Source: Luidia sarsii
Taxonomy: Eukaryota > Echinodermata > Asteroidea > Paxillosida > Luidiidae
Direction of reading: 5' to 3'
DNA: 64,000 nt
Assembly (NCBI GenBank): GCA_949987565.1
Contig: OX465105.1
Span: 3,740,159-3,804,158 of the forward strand
The stretch's first letter is position 1. Every line of letters begins with the position of its first letter. Below, one piece after another: positions 46,701 through 58,900 of the stretch. The position numbers and the translations under genes were made by a program. Below the pieces are notes generated by a model, which was not told the origin of the DNA, searched no databases, and worked only from the letters and a program-made list of their open reading frames with translations.

Positions 46701-47950
46701 TCCATAAATTTTAAATCCACGAAGCTAAAACCTTGCCTGCAGAGAGCCCTGGGAATATCCTATTGCCCAGTGTTAAAATGACTGAAATCGCAAATGTTTA
46801 GGTGACTTTATCATACACGCAAAGGGAACCAACCTTCATGACTAAGGAAGTGTGTTTGTGTGTGTCTGGAGCATAGCACATGATTGTCGGTGGAGAGTAG
46901 CTCGAAAGAAAACTGCGCTTGGCAAGTTAATATCTCCATAAATTTTAAATTGACGGAGCTAAAACTTTGCCTGCAGAGAGCCCTGGGAATAAGCTATTCC
47001 CCAGTGTTAAAATGACTGAAATCGCAAATGTTTAGATGATTTTATTATCACGCAAAGGGAACCAACCTTCATGACTGAGGAAGTATGTGTTTTTGTGTGT
47101 CTGGAGCATAGCAAATGATTGTCCGCGGAGAGTAGCTAGAAAGAAAACTGCGCTTGGCAAGTTAATATCTCCATGAATTTAAAATCGAAGAAGCTAAAAC
47201 TTTGGCTGCAGAGAGCCCTGGGAATAAGCTGTTGCCAAGTGTTAAAATGACTAAAATCGCAAATGTTTAGATGATTTTATTATCACGCAAAGGGAACCAA
47301 CCTTCATGACTGAGGAAGTATGTGTTTTTGTGTGTCTGGAGCATAGCAAATGATTGTCCGCGGAGAGTAGCTAGAAAGAAAACTGCGCTTAGCAAGTTAA
47401 TATCTCCATAAGTTTTAAATCGACGAAGCTAAAACTTTGCCTGCAGAGAGCTCTGGGAATAAGCTATTGCCCAGTTTTAAAATGAGTGAAATCGAATTTG
47501 TTTAGATGATTTTTATCATCACGCAAAAGGGAACCAACCTTCATGACTCAGGAAGTGTGTGTGTTTGTGTGTGTCTGGAGCATAGCACGTTATTGTCCGC
47601 GTAGAGTAGCTAGAAAGAAAACTGCGCTTGGGAAGTTAATATCTCCATAAATTTTAAATCGACGAAGCTAAAACTTTGCCTGCAGAGAGCCCTGGGAATA
47701 AGCTATTCCCCAGTGTTAAAATGACTAATGTTTAGATGATTTCATCATTCGCAAAGGGAACAAACCTTCATAAATGGGGAAGTGTGTTTGTTTGTGTGTG
47801 TCTGGAGCATAGCACATGATTGTCGGCGGAGAGTAGCTCGAAAGAAAACTGCGCTTGGCAAGTTAATATTTCCATAAATTTTAAATCGACGAAGCTAAAA
47901 CTTTGCCTGCAGAGAGCCGTGGGAATAAGCTATTGCCCAGTGTTAAAATG
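43736..47950 (+). repeat. Further partial higher-order copies (about 2.6 kb and 1.9 kb)
   Basis: The marker ACTAAGGAAGTGTGTTTGTG with GTCGGTGGAGAG recurs at about 42,360, 44,952 and 46,837 (spacing about 2,592 and 1,885). The marker ATCGAATTTGTTTAG recurs at about 43,011, 45,600 and 47,490. The monomer at 43,897 again carries the TTTCAATGATTGAAATC variant seen at 37,293 and 41,543. Units shrink toward the right edge of the array. Confidence 0.7.
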
Positions 47951-49925
47951 ACTGAAATCGCAAATTTTTAGATGATTTTACCATCACGCAAAGGGAACCA
48001 ACCTTCATGACTGAGGAATTGTGTGTGTTGATGTGTTTCTGGAGCATAGCACATGATTGTCGGCGGAGAGTAGCTCGAAAAAAACTGCGCTTGGAAAGTT
48101 AATATCTCCATAAATTTTAAATCGACGAAGCTAAAACTTTGCCTGCAGAAAGCCCTGGGAATAATTTATTGCCCAGTGTTAAATTGACTGAAATCGGAAA
48201 TGTTTAGATGATTTTATCATCACGCAAAGGGAACCAACCTTCATGACTGAGGAAGTGAGTGTGTTTGTGTGTGTCTGAAGGTAGCACATGATTGTCGGCG
48301 GAGAGTAGCTCGAAAGAAAACTGCGATTGGCAAGTTAATATCTCCATGAATTTTAAATCGACGAAGCTAAAACTTTGCCTGCAGAGAGCCCTGGGAATAA
48401 GCTTTTGCCCAGTGTTAAAATGACTAAAATCGCAAATGTTTAGATGATTTTATCATCGCGCAAGGGAACCTTCATGACTGAGGAAGTGTGTGTGTTTGTG
48501 TGTGTCTGGAGCATAGCACGTTATTGTCCGCGTAGAGTAGCTAGAAAGAAAACTGCGCTTGGCAAGTTAATATCTCCATAAATTTTAAATCGACGAAGCT
48601 AAAACTTTGCCTGCAGAGAGCCCTGGGAATAAGCTATTGCCCAGTGTTAAAATGACTAAAATCGCAAATGTTTAGATGATTTTATCATCACGGAAAGGGA
48701 ACCAACCTTCATGACTGAGGAAGTGTGTGTGTTTGTGTGTGTCTGGAGCAAAGCACATGATTGTCCGCGGAGAGTAGCTCGAAAGAAAACTGCGCTTGGC
48801 AAGTTAATATCTCCATAAATTTTAAATCGACGAAGCCAAAACTTTGCCTGCAGAGAGCCCTGGGATAGGCTATTGCCCAGTGTTAACATGACTAAAATTA
48901 CAAATTTTTAGATGATTTTATCATCACGCAAAGGGAACCAACCTTCATGACTGAGGAAGTGTGTGTGTGTTTGTGTGTGTCTGGAGCTTAGCACATGATT
49001 CTCCGCGGAGAGTAGCTCGAAAGAAAACTGCGCTTGGCAAGTAAATATCTCCATCAATTTTAAATCGACGGAGCTAAAACTTTGCCTAAAGAGAGCCCTG
49101 GAAATATATCCTATTGCCCAGTGTTAAAATGACTGAAATCGCAAATGTTTAGATGACTTTATCATCACGCAAAGGGAACCAACCTTTATGACTGAGGAAG
49201 TGTGTTTGTTTGTGTGTGTCTGGAGCATAGCACATGATTGTCGGCGGAGAGTAGCTCGAAAGAAAACTGCGCTTGGCAAGTTAATATCTCCATAAATTTA
49301 AAATCGACGAAGCTAAAACTTTGCCTGCAGAGAGCCCTGGGAATAAGCTATTGCCCAGTGTTAAAATGACTGAAATCGCAAATTTTTAGATGATTTTATC
49401 ATCACGCAAAGGGAACCAACCTTCATGACTGAGGAAGTGTGTGTGTGTTTGTGTGTGTCTGGAGCTTAGCACATGATTCTCCGCGGAGAGTAGCTCGAAA
49501 GAAAACTGCGCTTGGCAAGTAAATATCTCCATCAATTTTAAATCGACGGAGCTAAAACTTTGCCTAAAGAGAGCCCTGGAAATATATCCTATTGCCCAGT
49601 GCTAAAATGACTGAAATCGCAAATGTTTAGATGACTTTATCATCACGCAAAGGGAACCAACCTTTATGACTGAGGAAGTGTGTTTGTTTGTGTGTGTCTG
49701 GAGCATAGCACATGATTGTCGGCGGAGAGTAGCTCGAAAGAAAACTGCGCTTGGCAAGTTAATATCTCCATAAATTTAAAATCGACGAAGCTAAAACTTT
49801 GCCTGCAGAGAGCCCTGGGAATAAGCTATTGCCCAGTGTTAAAATGACTGAAATCGCAAATTTTTAGATGATTTTATCATCACGCAAAGGGAACCAACCT
49901 TCATGACTGAGGAAGTGTGTGCTTG

Positions 49926-50378
49926 TGTTTGGATTCCTCGAAAGGCCTGAGTCAAAACATCTGAATTTGGAGTCAAGTTCTATTTAAACATTTTCAGGAG
50001 AAGGGAGCAACCCTACCTGTTTCTCTGAGCTGCCATTGTCCAGTCGCTGGCATTATGGTCGACGGCAGAGAGTAACTGAATAGGAAGATAGGGTTTGCAA
50101 ATTAATTTTTCATTAAATATGGTTCAAATTTGCCCTAGGAATAGGTATAGGGTTCCTCTAACGACAAGTGTAAAAGTTACTGAGTTTGGAGAACATTTTT
50201 TTATATGGTTTTCCACGGAAAGGCAACGACCCTTCATCTGTCTCAGTGTCACCTGTGTATTCATACGAGCGGACGTTAATTTTGCAGGTTTGGGAGGTGG
50301 TGGGCAGAGATATATTCCTTGCGTGTTCATGTCGTATTCCATTTTAGGTTTTGATTGTTGAAACTTGGCTTGATCATC
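49926..50378 (+). repeat. Isolated 464-type satellite unit at the array junction
   Basis: The last 237-bp monomer breaks off in its GT-rich stretch (GAAGTGTGTGCTTGTGTTTGG). It is joined to GATTCCTCGAAAGGCCTGAG, a mid-unit position of the 464-bp repeat. The unit then runs through TGGTCGACGGCAGAGAG, TTTGCAAATTAAT and TTTCCACGGAAAGGCAACG to CATTTTAGGTTTTG. Confidence 0.85.
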
Positions 50379-50382
50379 CTCT

Positions 50383-52990
50383 GGTGGTCATCCTCTCAGA
50401 CCTGTTCGGTCTTAAAATACGCAGCGATACGCGTCACAGCGTCTGGTGAATATGGGGCGATTTGCTTAGATTTGCACCTGTATAGCCATTTGCATGGTAG
50501 CGTGGTGTGAATATGGGGCGACTTACTTAAGTTTGCTTTTGCGTAAGTATTTCTGAAGTAACGCCATAGAGTAGGTCGAAACAAAAATGAATTTGGAATA
50601 AGCCATCGAACATTGTTGAAATGACTGAAAGACCACATGTTTAAATTATTTTAGCATCACGCAAAGGAAACTAACCTTTATGACTGAGGAAGTGTGTGTG
50701 TTCATGTACTTTTAATGGTCGACGGCAGAGAGAGAGACCGAGTAGAAACAAGTCGAGAAAGAGGGTTTACAAATTAATATTTCGTTAAATATGATGCTGG
50801 CGAATATTCAAATTTGCCCTATGAAGAGGCCTAGGGTTCCTATAAGGACAAGTGTTAAAGTTACTGAGTTTGGAGAACATTTTTTTAGATGGTTTTCCAC
50901 GGAAAGGCAACGACCCTTCATCTGTCTCAGTGTCAACTGTGTATTCATACGAGCGGACGTTGATTGTCAAATTTTTGATCTGATGGACAGAGATATATTC
51001 CTTGAGTGTTCTTATCGTATTACATTTTAGGTTTTGAATCTTGAAATTTGGCCTGAAAGTAGCCCTAGGATTCCTCGAATGGCCTAAGTCAAAACATCTG
51101 AATTCGGAGTCAATTTCTATTCAAACATTTTCAGGAGAAGGGAGCTACCCTACCTGTTTCACTGAGCTGCCATTGTCCAGTCGCTGGCATTATGGTCGAC
51201 GGCAGAGAGTAGCTGAGTAGGAAGATAGGGTTTGCAAATTAATATTTCATTAAATTTGATGCTGACGAGGTTCAAAATTGCCCTAGTAAGAGGTATAGGG
51301 TTCCTCTAACGACAAGTGTTAAAGTTACTGAGTTTGGAGAACATTTCTTTTGATGGTTTTCCACGGAAAGGCAACGACCCTTCATCTGTCTGAGTGTCAA
51401 CTGTGTATTCATACGAGCGGACGTTGATTTTGCAGATTTGGAAGGTGGTGGGCAGAGATATATTCCTTGCGTGTTCATGTCGTATTACACTTTAGGTTTT
51501 GATTGTTGAAACTTGGCTTGAAAGTAGGCTTAGGATTCCTCGAATGGCCTAATATATTCCCGGTATGTGCTAGGGGAATTGGCCATTTACACAGATCTAT
51601 TCCGTTTCAAGATACGCGAAGACAAGGGTGAACAAAATGTGCTAGAGCACCGCCCGCCTGTATTCTAGTCAACGGGTCTCACCGAATATTCAAAGTTAGG
51701 TGGTCATCCTCTCAGACCTGTTCGGTCAAAAGATACGCAAGGACGAAGGTAAAATTATTCTACAAGAGCACAGTTCATCTCTATTCTAGTCAACGGGTCT
51801 CGCTGAATATTCAAAGGTTAGCTGGTCATCCTCTCAGACCTGTTTGGTCAAAAGATACGCAAGGACAAGAGTAAAATGATTCTACAAGTGCACCGTGCGT
51901 GTCTATTCAAGTGAACAGGTCTCGCTAGATACTCAAAGGTTAGGTGGTCATCCTCTCAGACCTGTTCGGTCTTAAGATACGCAGCGATACGCGTCAGAGC
52001 GTCTGGTGAATATGGGGCGATTTGCTTAGATTTGCACCTGTATAGCCATTTGCATGGTAGCGTGGTGTGAATATGGGGCGACTTACTTAAGTTTGCTTTT
52101 GCGTAAGTATTTCTGAAGTAACGCCATAGAGTAGGTCGAAACGAAAATGAATTTGGAATAAGCCATCGAACATTGTTGAAATGACTGAAAGACCACTTGT
52201 TTAAATTACTTTAGCATCACGCAAAGGAAACTAACCTTTATGACTGAGGAAGTGTGTGTGTTCATGTACTTTTAATGGTCGACGGCAGAGAGAGAGACCG
52301 AGTAGAAACAAGTCGAGAAAGAGGGTTTACAAATTAATATTTCATTAAATATGATGCTGGCGAATATTCAAATTTGCCCTATGAAGAGGCCTAGGGTTCC
52401 TCTAAAGAAAAGTGTTTAAGTTACTGAGTTTGGAGAACATTTCTTTTGATGGTTTTCCAAGGAAAGGCAACGACCCTTAATCTGTCTCAGTGTCAACTGT
52501 GTATTCATACGAGCGGACGTTGATTGTCAGATTTTTGATCTGATGGACAGAGATATATTCCTTGAGTGTTCTTATCGTATTACATTTTAGGTATTGGTTC
52601 TTGAAACTTGGCCTGAATGTAGCCCTAGGATTCCTCGAATGGCCTGAGTCAAAACATCTGAATTCGGAGTCAATTTCTATTCAAACATTTTCAGGAGAAA
52701 GGAGCCACCCTACCTGTTTCTCTGAGCTGCCATTGCCCAGTCGCTGGCATTATGGTCGACGGCAGAGAGTAGCTGAGTAGGAAGATAGGGTTTGCAAATT
52801 AATATTTCATTAAATTTGATGCTGACGAGGTTCAAATTTGCCCTAGGAAGAGGTACAGGGTTCCTCTAACGACAAGTGTTAAAGTTACTGAGTTTGGAGA
52901 ACATTTCTTTTGATGGTTTTCCACGGGAAGGGAACGACCCTTCATCTGTCTGAGTGTCAACTGTGTATTCATACGAGCGGACGTTGATTC
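50383..52990 (+). repeat. Composite 1,560-bp tandem duplication in the transition zone
   Basis: 50,383-51,430 and 51,943-52,990 match with a constant offset of 1,560 bases. Each starts with TGGTCATCCTCTCAGACC, passes through a unique GAATATGGGGCGA pair and a fragment of 237-bp monomer (GCATCACGCAAAGGAAACTA), and continues into 464-type units. The composite joins both satellite types and a third sequence, and was duplicated as a block. Confidence 0.8.
51580..52000 (+). repeat. 122-bp tandem repeat, about 3 copies
   Basis: TGGTCATCCTCTCAGACCTG recurs at 51701, 51823 and 51945. Accompanying words are AGATACGCAAGGACAAG, TATTCTAGTCAACGGGTCTC and GAATATTCAAAGGTTAG. The unit also provides the left end of both 1,560-bp copies, so a single copy stands at 50,383. 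Confidence 0.85.
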
Positions 52991-55900
52991 GCAGATATTT
53001 GATCTGATGGGCAGAGATATATTCCTTGAGTGTTATTATCGTATTACATTTTAGGTTTTGAATCTTAAAATTTGCCCTGAAAGTAGCCCTAGGATTCCTC
53101 GAATGGCCTAAGTCAAAACATCTGAATTCTGAGTCAATTTCTATTCAAACATTTTCAGGAGAAGGCAGCGACCCTACCTGTTTCTCTGAGCTGCCATTGT
53201 CCAGTCGCTGGCATTATGGTCGACGGCAGAGAGTAACTGAGTCGAGAAAGAGGGTTTGCAAATTAATATTTCATTAAATATGATGATGACGACATTCAAA
53301 TTTAGCCTAGGAAGAGGTCTATGGTTCCTCTAACGACAAGTGTTAAAGTTACTGAGTTTGGAGAACATTTCTTTTGATGGTTTTCCACGGAAAGGCAAGG
53401 ACCCTTCATGAGTCTGAGTGTCAACTGTGTATTCATACGAGCGGACGTAGATTAAAAGATTTTTGATCTGATGGCCAGAGATATATTCTTTGCGTGGTCT
53501 TATCGTATTACAGTTTAGGTTTTGGTTCTTGAAACTTGGCCTGAATGTAGCCCTAGAATTCCTCGAATGGCCTGAGTCAAAACATCTGAATTCGGAGTCA
53601 ATTTCTATTCAAACATTTTCAGGAGAAGGGAGCGACCCTACCTGTTTCACTGAGCTGCCATTGTCCAGTCGCTGGCATTATGGTCGACGGCAGAGAGTAA
53701 CTGAGTCGAGAAAGAGGGTTTGCAAATTAATATTTCATTAAATATGATGATGACGACATTCAAATTTAGCCTAGGAAGAGGTCTATGGTTCCTCTAACGA
53801 CAAGTTTTAAAGTTACTGATTTTGGAGAACATTTCTTTTGATGGTTTTCCACGGAAAGGGAAGGACCCTTCATCAGTCTGAGTGTCAACTGTGTATTAAA
53901 ACGAGCGGACGTAGATTAAAAGATTTTTGATCTGATGGCCAAAGATATATTCCTTGCGTGGTCTTATCGTATTACATTTTAGGTTTTGGTTCTTGAAACT
54001 TGGCCTGAATGTAGCCCTAGGTTTCCTCGAATGGCCTGAGTCAAAACATCTGAATTCGGAATCAATTTCTATTCAAACATTTTCAGGAGAAAGGAGCCAC
54101 CCTACCTGTTTCTCTGAGCTGCCATTGTCCAGTCGCTGGCATTATGGTCGACGGCAGAGAGTAGCTGAGTAGGAAGATAGGGTTTGCAAATTAATATTTC
54201 ATTAAATTTGATGCTGACGAGGTTCAAAATTGCCCTAGGAAGAGGTACAGGGTTCCTCTAACGACAAGTGTTAAAGTTACTGAGTTTGGAGAACATTTCT
54301 TTTGATGGTTTTCCACGGAAAGGCAACGACCCTTCATCTATCTGAGTGTCAACTGTGTATTCATACGAGCGGACGTTGATTTGCAGATTTTTGATCTGAT
54401 GGGCAGAGATATATTCCTTGAGTGTTATTATCGTATTACATTTTAGGTTTTGAATCTTGAAATTTGGCCTGAAAGTAGCCCTAGGATTCCTCGAATGGCC
54501 TAAGTCAAAACATCTGAATTCGGAGTCAATTTCTATTCAAACATTTTCAGGAGAAGGGAGCGACCCTACCTGTTTCACTGAGCTGCCATTGTCCAGTCGC
54601 TGGCATTATGGTCGACGGCAGAGAGTAACTGAGTCGAGAAAGAGGGTTTGCAAATTAATATTTCATTAAATATGATGATGACGACATTCAAATTTAGCCT
54701 AGGAAGAGGTCTATGGTTCCTCTAACGACAAGTGTTAAAGTTACTGAGTTTGGAGAACATTTCTTTTGATGGTTTTCCACGGAAAGGCAAGGACCCTTCA
54801 TGAGTCTGAGTGTCAACTGTGTATTCATACGAGCGGACGTAGATTAAAAGATTTTTGATCTGATGGCCAGAGATATATTCTTTGCGTGGTCTTATCGTAT
54901 TACATTTTAGGTTTTGGTTCTTGAAACTTGGCCTGCATGTAGCCCTAGAATTCCTCGAATGGCCCGAGTCAAAACATCTGAATTCGGAGTCAATTTCTAT
55001 TCAAACATTTTCAGGAGAAGGGAGCGACCCTACCTGTTTCACTGAGCTGCCATTGTCCAGTCGCTGGCATTATGGTCGACGGCAGAGAGTAACTGAGTCG
55101 AGAAAGAGGGTTTGCAAATTAATATTTCATTAAATATGATGATGACGACATTCAAATTTAGCCTAGGAAGAGGTCTATGGTTCCTCTAACGACAAGTGTT
55201 AAAGTTACTGATTTTGGAGAACATTTCTTTTGATGGTTTTCCACGGAAAGGGAAGGACCCTTCATCAGTCTGAGTGTCAACTGTGTATTAAAACGAGCGG
55301 ACGTAGATTAAAAGATTTTTGATCTGATGGCCAGAGATATATTCCTTGCGTGGTCTTATCGTATTACATTTTAGGTTTTGGTTCTTGAAACTTGGCCTGA
55401 ATGTAGCCCTAGGATTCCTCGAATGGCCTAAGTCAAAAGATCTGAATTCGGAGTCAATTTCTATTCAAACATTTTCAGGAGAAGGGAGCGACCCTACCTG
55501 TTTCACTGAGCTGCCATTGTCCAGTCGCTGGCATTATGGTCGACGGCAGAGAGTAACTGAGTCGAGAAAGAGGGTTTGCAAATTAATATTTCATTAAATA
55601 TGATGATGACGACATTCAAATTTAGCCTAGGAAGAGGTCTATGGTTCCTCTAACGACAAGTGTTAAAGTTACTGAGTTTGGAGAACATTTCTTTTGATGG
55701 TTTTCCACGGAAAGGCAAGGACCCTTCATGAGTCTGAGTGTCAACTGTGTATTCATACGAGCGGACGTAGATTAAAAGATTTTTGATCTGATGGCCAGAG
55801 ATATATTCCTTGCGTGGTCTTATCGTATTACATTTTAGGTTTTGGTTCTTGAAACTTGGCCTGAATGTAGCCGTAGAATTCCTCGAATGGCCTGAGTCAA

Positions 55901-58900
55901 AACATCTGAATTCGGAGTCAATTTCTATTCAAACATTTTCAGGAGAAGGGAGCGACCCTACCTGTTTCACTGAGCTGCCATTGTCCAGTCGCTGGCATTA
56001 TGGTCGACGGCAGAGAGTAACTGAGTCGAGAAAGAGGGTTTGCAAATTAATATTTCATTAAATATGATGATGACGACATTCAAATTTAGCCTAGGAAGAG
56101 GTCTATGGTTCCTCTAACGACAAGTGTTAAAGTTTCTGATTTTGGAGAACATTTCTTTTGATGGTTTTGCACGGAAAGGGAAGGACCCTTCATCAGTCTG
56201 AGTGTCAACTGTGTATTAAAACGAGCGGACGTAGATTAAAAGATTTTTGATCTGATGGCCAAAGATATATTCCTTGCGTGGTCTTATCGTATTACATTTT
56301 AGGTTTTGGTTCTTGAAACTTGGCCTGAATGTAGCCCTAGGTTTCCTCGAATGGCCTGAGTCAAAACATCTGAATTCGGAGTCAATTTCTATTCAAACAT
56401 TTTCATGAGAAAGGAGCCACCCTACCTGTTTCTCTGAGCTGCCATTGCCCAGTCGCTGGCATTATGGTCGACGGCAGAGAGTAGCTGAGTAGGAAGATAG
56501 GGTTTGCAAATTAATATTTCATTAAATTTGATGCTGACGAGGTTCAAATTTGCCCTAGGAAGAGGTACAGGGTTCCTCTAACGACAAGTGTTAAAGTTAC
56601 TGAGTTTGGAGAACATTTCTTTTGATGGTTTTCCACGGGAAGGGAAGGACCCTTCATCTGTCTGAGTGTCAACTGTGTATTCATACGAGCGGACGTTGAT
56701 TCGCAGATATTTGATCTGATGGGCAGAGATATATTCCTTGAGTGTTATTATCGTATTACATTTTAGGTTTTGAATCTTAAAATTTGCCCTGAAAGTAGCC
56801 CTAGGATTCCTCGAATGGCCTAAGTCAAAACATCTGAATTCTGAGTCAATTTCTATTCAAACATTTTCAGGAGAAGGCAGCGACCCTACCTGTTTCTCTG
56901 AGCTGCCATTGTCCAGTCGCTGGCATTATGGTCGACGGCAGAGAGTAACTGAGTCGAGAAAGAGGGTTTGCAAATTAATATTTCATTAAATATGATGATG
57001 ACGACATTCAAATTTAGCCTAGGAAGAGGTCTATGGTTCCTCTAACGACAAGTGTTAAAGTTACTGAGTTTGGAGAACATTTCTTTTGATGGTTTTCCAC
57101 GGAAAGGCAAGGACCCTTCATGAGTCTGAGTGTCAACTGTGTATTCATACGAGCGGACGTAGATTAAAAGATTTTTGATCTGATGGCCAGAGATATATTC
57201 TTTGCGTGGTCTTATCGTATTACAGTTTAGGTTTTGGTTCTTGAAACTTGGCCTGAATGTAGCCCTAGAATTCCTCGAATGGCCTGAGTCAAAACATCTG
57301 AATTTGGAGTCAATTTCTATTCAAACATTTTCAGGAGAAGGGAGCGACCCTACCTGTTTCACTGAGCTGCCATTGTCCAGTCGCTGGCATTATGGTCGAC
57401 GGCAGAGAGTAACTGAGTCGAGAAAGAGGGTTTGCAAATTAATATTTCATTAAATATGATGATGACGACATTCAAATTTAGCCTAGGAAGAGGTCTATGG
57501 TTCCTCTAACGACAAGTTTTAAAGTTACTGATTTTGGAGAACATTTCTTTTGATGGTTTTCCACGGAAAGGGAAGGACCCTTCATCAGTCTGAGTGTCAA
57601 CTGTGTATTAAAACGAGCGGACGTAGATTAAAAGATTTTTGATCTGATGGCCAAAGATATATTCCTTGCGTGGTCTTATCGTATTACATTTTAGGTTTTG
57701 GTTCTTGAAACTTGGCCTGAATGTAGCCCTAGGTTTCCTCGAATGGCCTGAGTCAAAACATCTGAATTCGGAGTCAATTTCTATTCAAACATTTTCAGGA
57801 GAAAGGAGCCACCCTACCTGTTTCTCTGAGCTGCCATTGTCCAGTCGCTGGCATTATGGTCGACGGCAGAGAGTAGCTGAGTAGGAAGATAGGGTTTGCA
57901 AATTAATATTTCATTAAATTTGATGCTGACGAGGTTCAAAATTGCCCTAGGAAGAGGTACAGGGTTCCTCTAACGACAAGTGTTAAAGTTACTGAGTTTG
58001 GAGAACATTTCTTTTGATGGTTTTCCACGGAAAGGCAACGACCCTTCATCTATCTGAGTGTCAACTGTGTATTCATACGAGCGGACGTTGATTTGCAGAT
58101 TTTTGATCTGATGGGCAGAGATATATTCCTTGAGTGTTATTATCGTATTACATTTTAGGTTTTGAATCTTGAAATTTGGCCTGAAAGTAGCCCTAGGATT
58201 CCTCGAATGGCCTAAGTCAAAACATCTGAATTCGGAGTCAATTTCTATTCAAACATTTTCAGGAGAAGGGAGCGACCCTACCTGTTTCACTGAGCTGCCA
58301 TTGTCCAGTCGCTGGCATTATGGTCGACGGCAGAGAGTAACTGAGTCGAGAAAGAGGGTTTGCAAATTAATATTTCATTAAATATGATGATGACGACATT
58401 CAAATTTAGCCTAGGAAGAGGTCTATGGTTCCTCTAACGACAAGTGTTAAAGTTACTGAGTTTGGAGAACATTTCTTTTGATGGTTTTCCACGGAAAGGC
58501 AAGGACCCTTCATGAGTCTGAGTGTCAACTGTGTATTCATACGAGCGGACGTAGATTAAAAGATTTTTGATCTGATGGCCAGAGATATATTCTTTGCGTG
58601 GTCTTATCGTATTATATTTTAGGTTTTGGTTCTTGAAACTTGGCCTGCATGTAGCCCTAGAATTCCACGAATGGCCTGAGTCAAAACATCTGAATTCGGA
58701 GTCAATTTCTATTCAAACATTTTCAGGAGAAGGGAGCGACCCTACCTGTTTCACTGAGCTGCCATTGTCCAGTCGCTGGCATTATGGTCGACGGCAGAGA
58801 GTAACTGAGTCGAGAAAGAGGGTTTGCAAATTAATATTTCATTAAATATGATGATGACGACATTCAAATTTAGCCTAGGAAGAGGTCTATGGTTACTTTA

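Larger units (their letters stand above)
17386..49925 (+). repeat. Long 237-bp satellite array, about 137 monomers
   Basis: The word CCTTCATGACTGAGG recurs every 235-238 bases (for example 18221, 18458, 18694, 18931, 19166). The monomer order is GGCAAGTTAATATCTCCAT, AAATCGACGAAGCTAAAAC, GCCTGCAGAGAGCCCTGGG, ATTGCCCAGTGTTAAAATG, TTTAGATGATTTTATCATC, ACGCAAAGGGAACCAACC, a GT-rich stretch and GTCCGCGGAGAGTAGCTCG. Monomers vary at fixed positions (CATAAATTTTAAA or CATCTATATCAAA; GTCCGCGG or GTCGGCGG), forming variant classes arranged in higher-order repeats. The most diverged monomers are at the left edge (17390-17640). Recurrent 65-77-codon frames on both strands come from copy similarity and are not genes. 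Confidence 0.97.

Noticed and set aside
20316..48889. Repeated 65-77-codon frames on both strands of the 237-bp satellite
   Set aside because: They occur only in some monomers, are broken by substitutions in neighbours and span monomer boundaries. There is no sign of protein-level selection.
17386..49925. CENP-B box in the 237-bp monomer
   Set aside because: On the minus strand TTTCGAGCTACTCTCCG has the TTCG, A and C positions of the box but lacks the GGG, so it is not a proper match.
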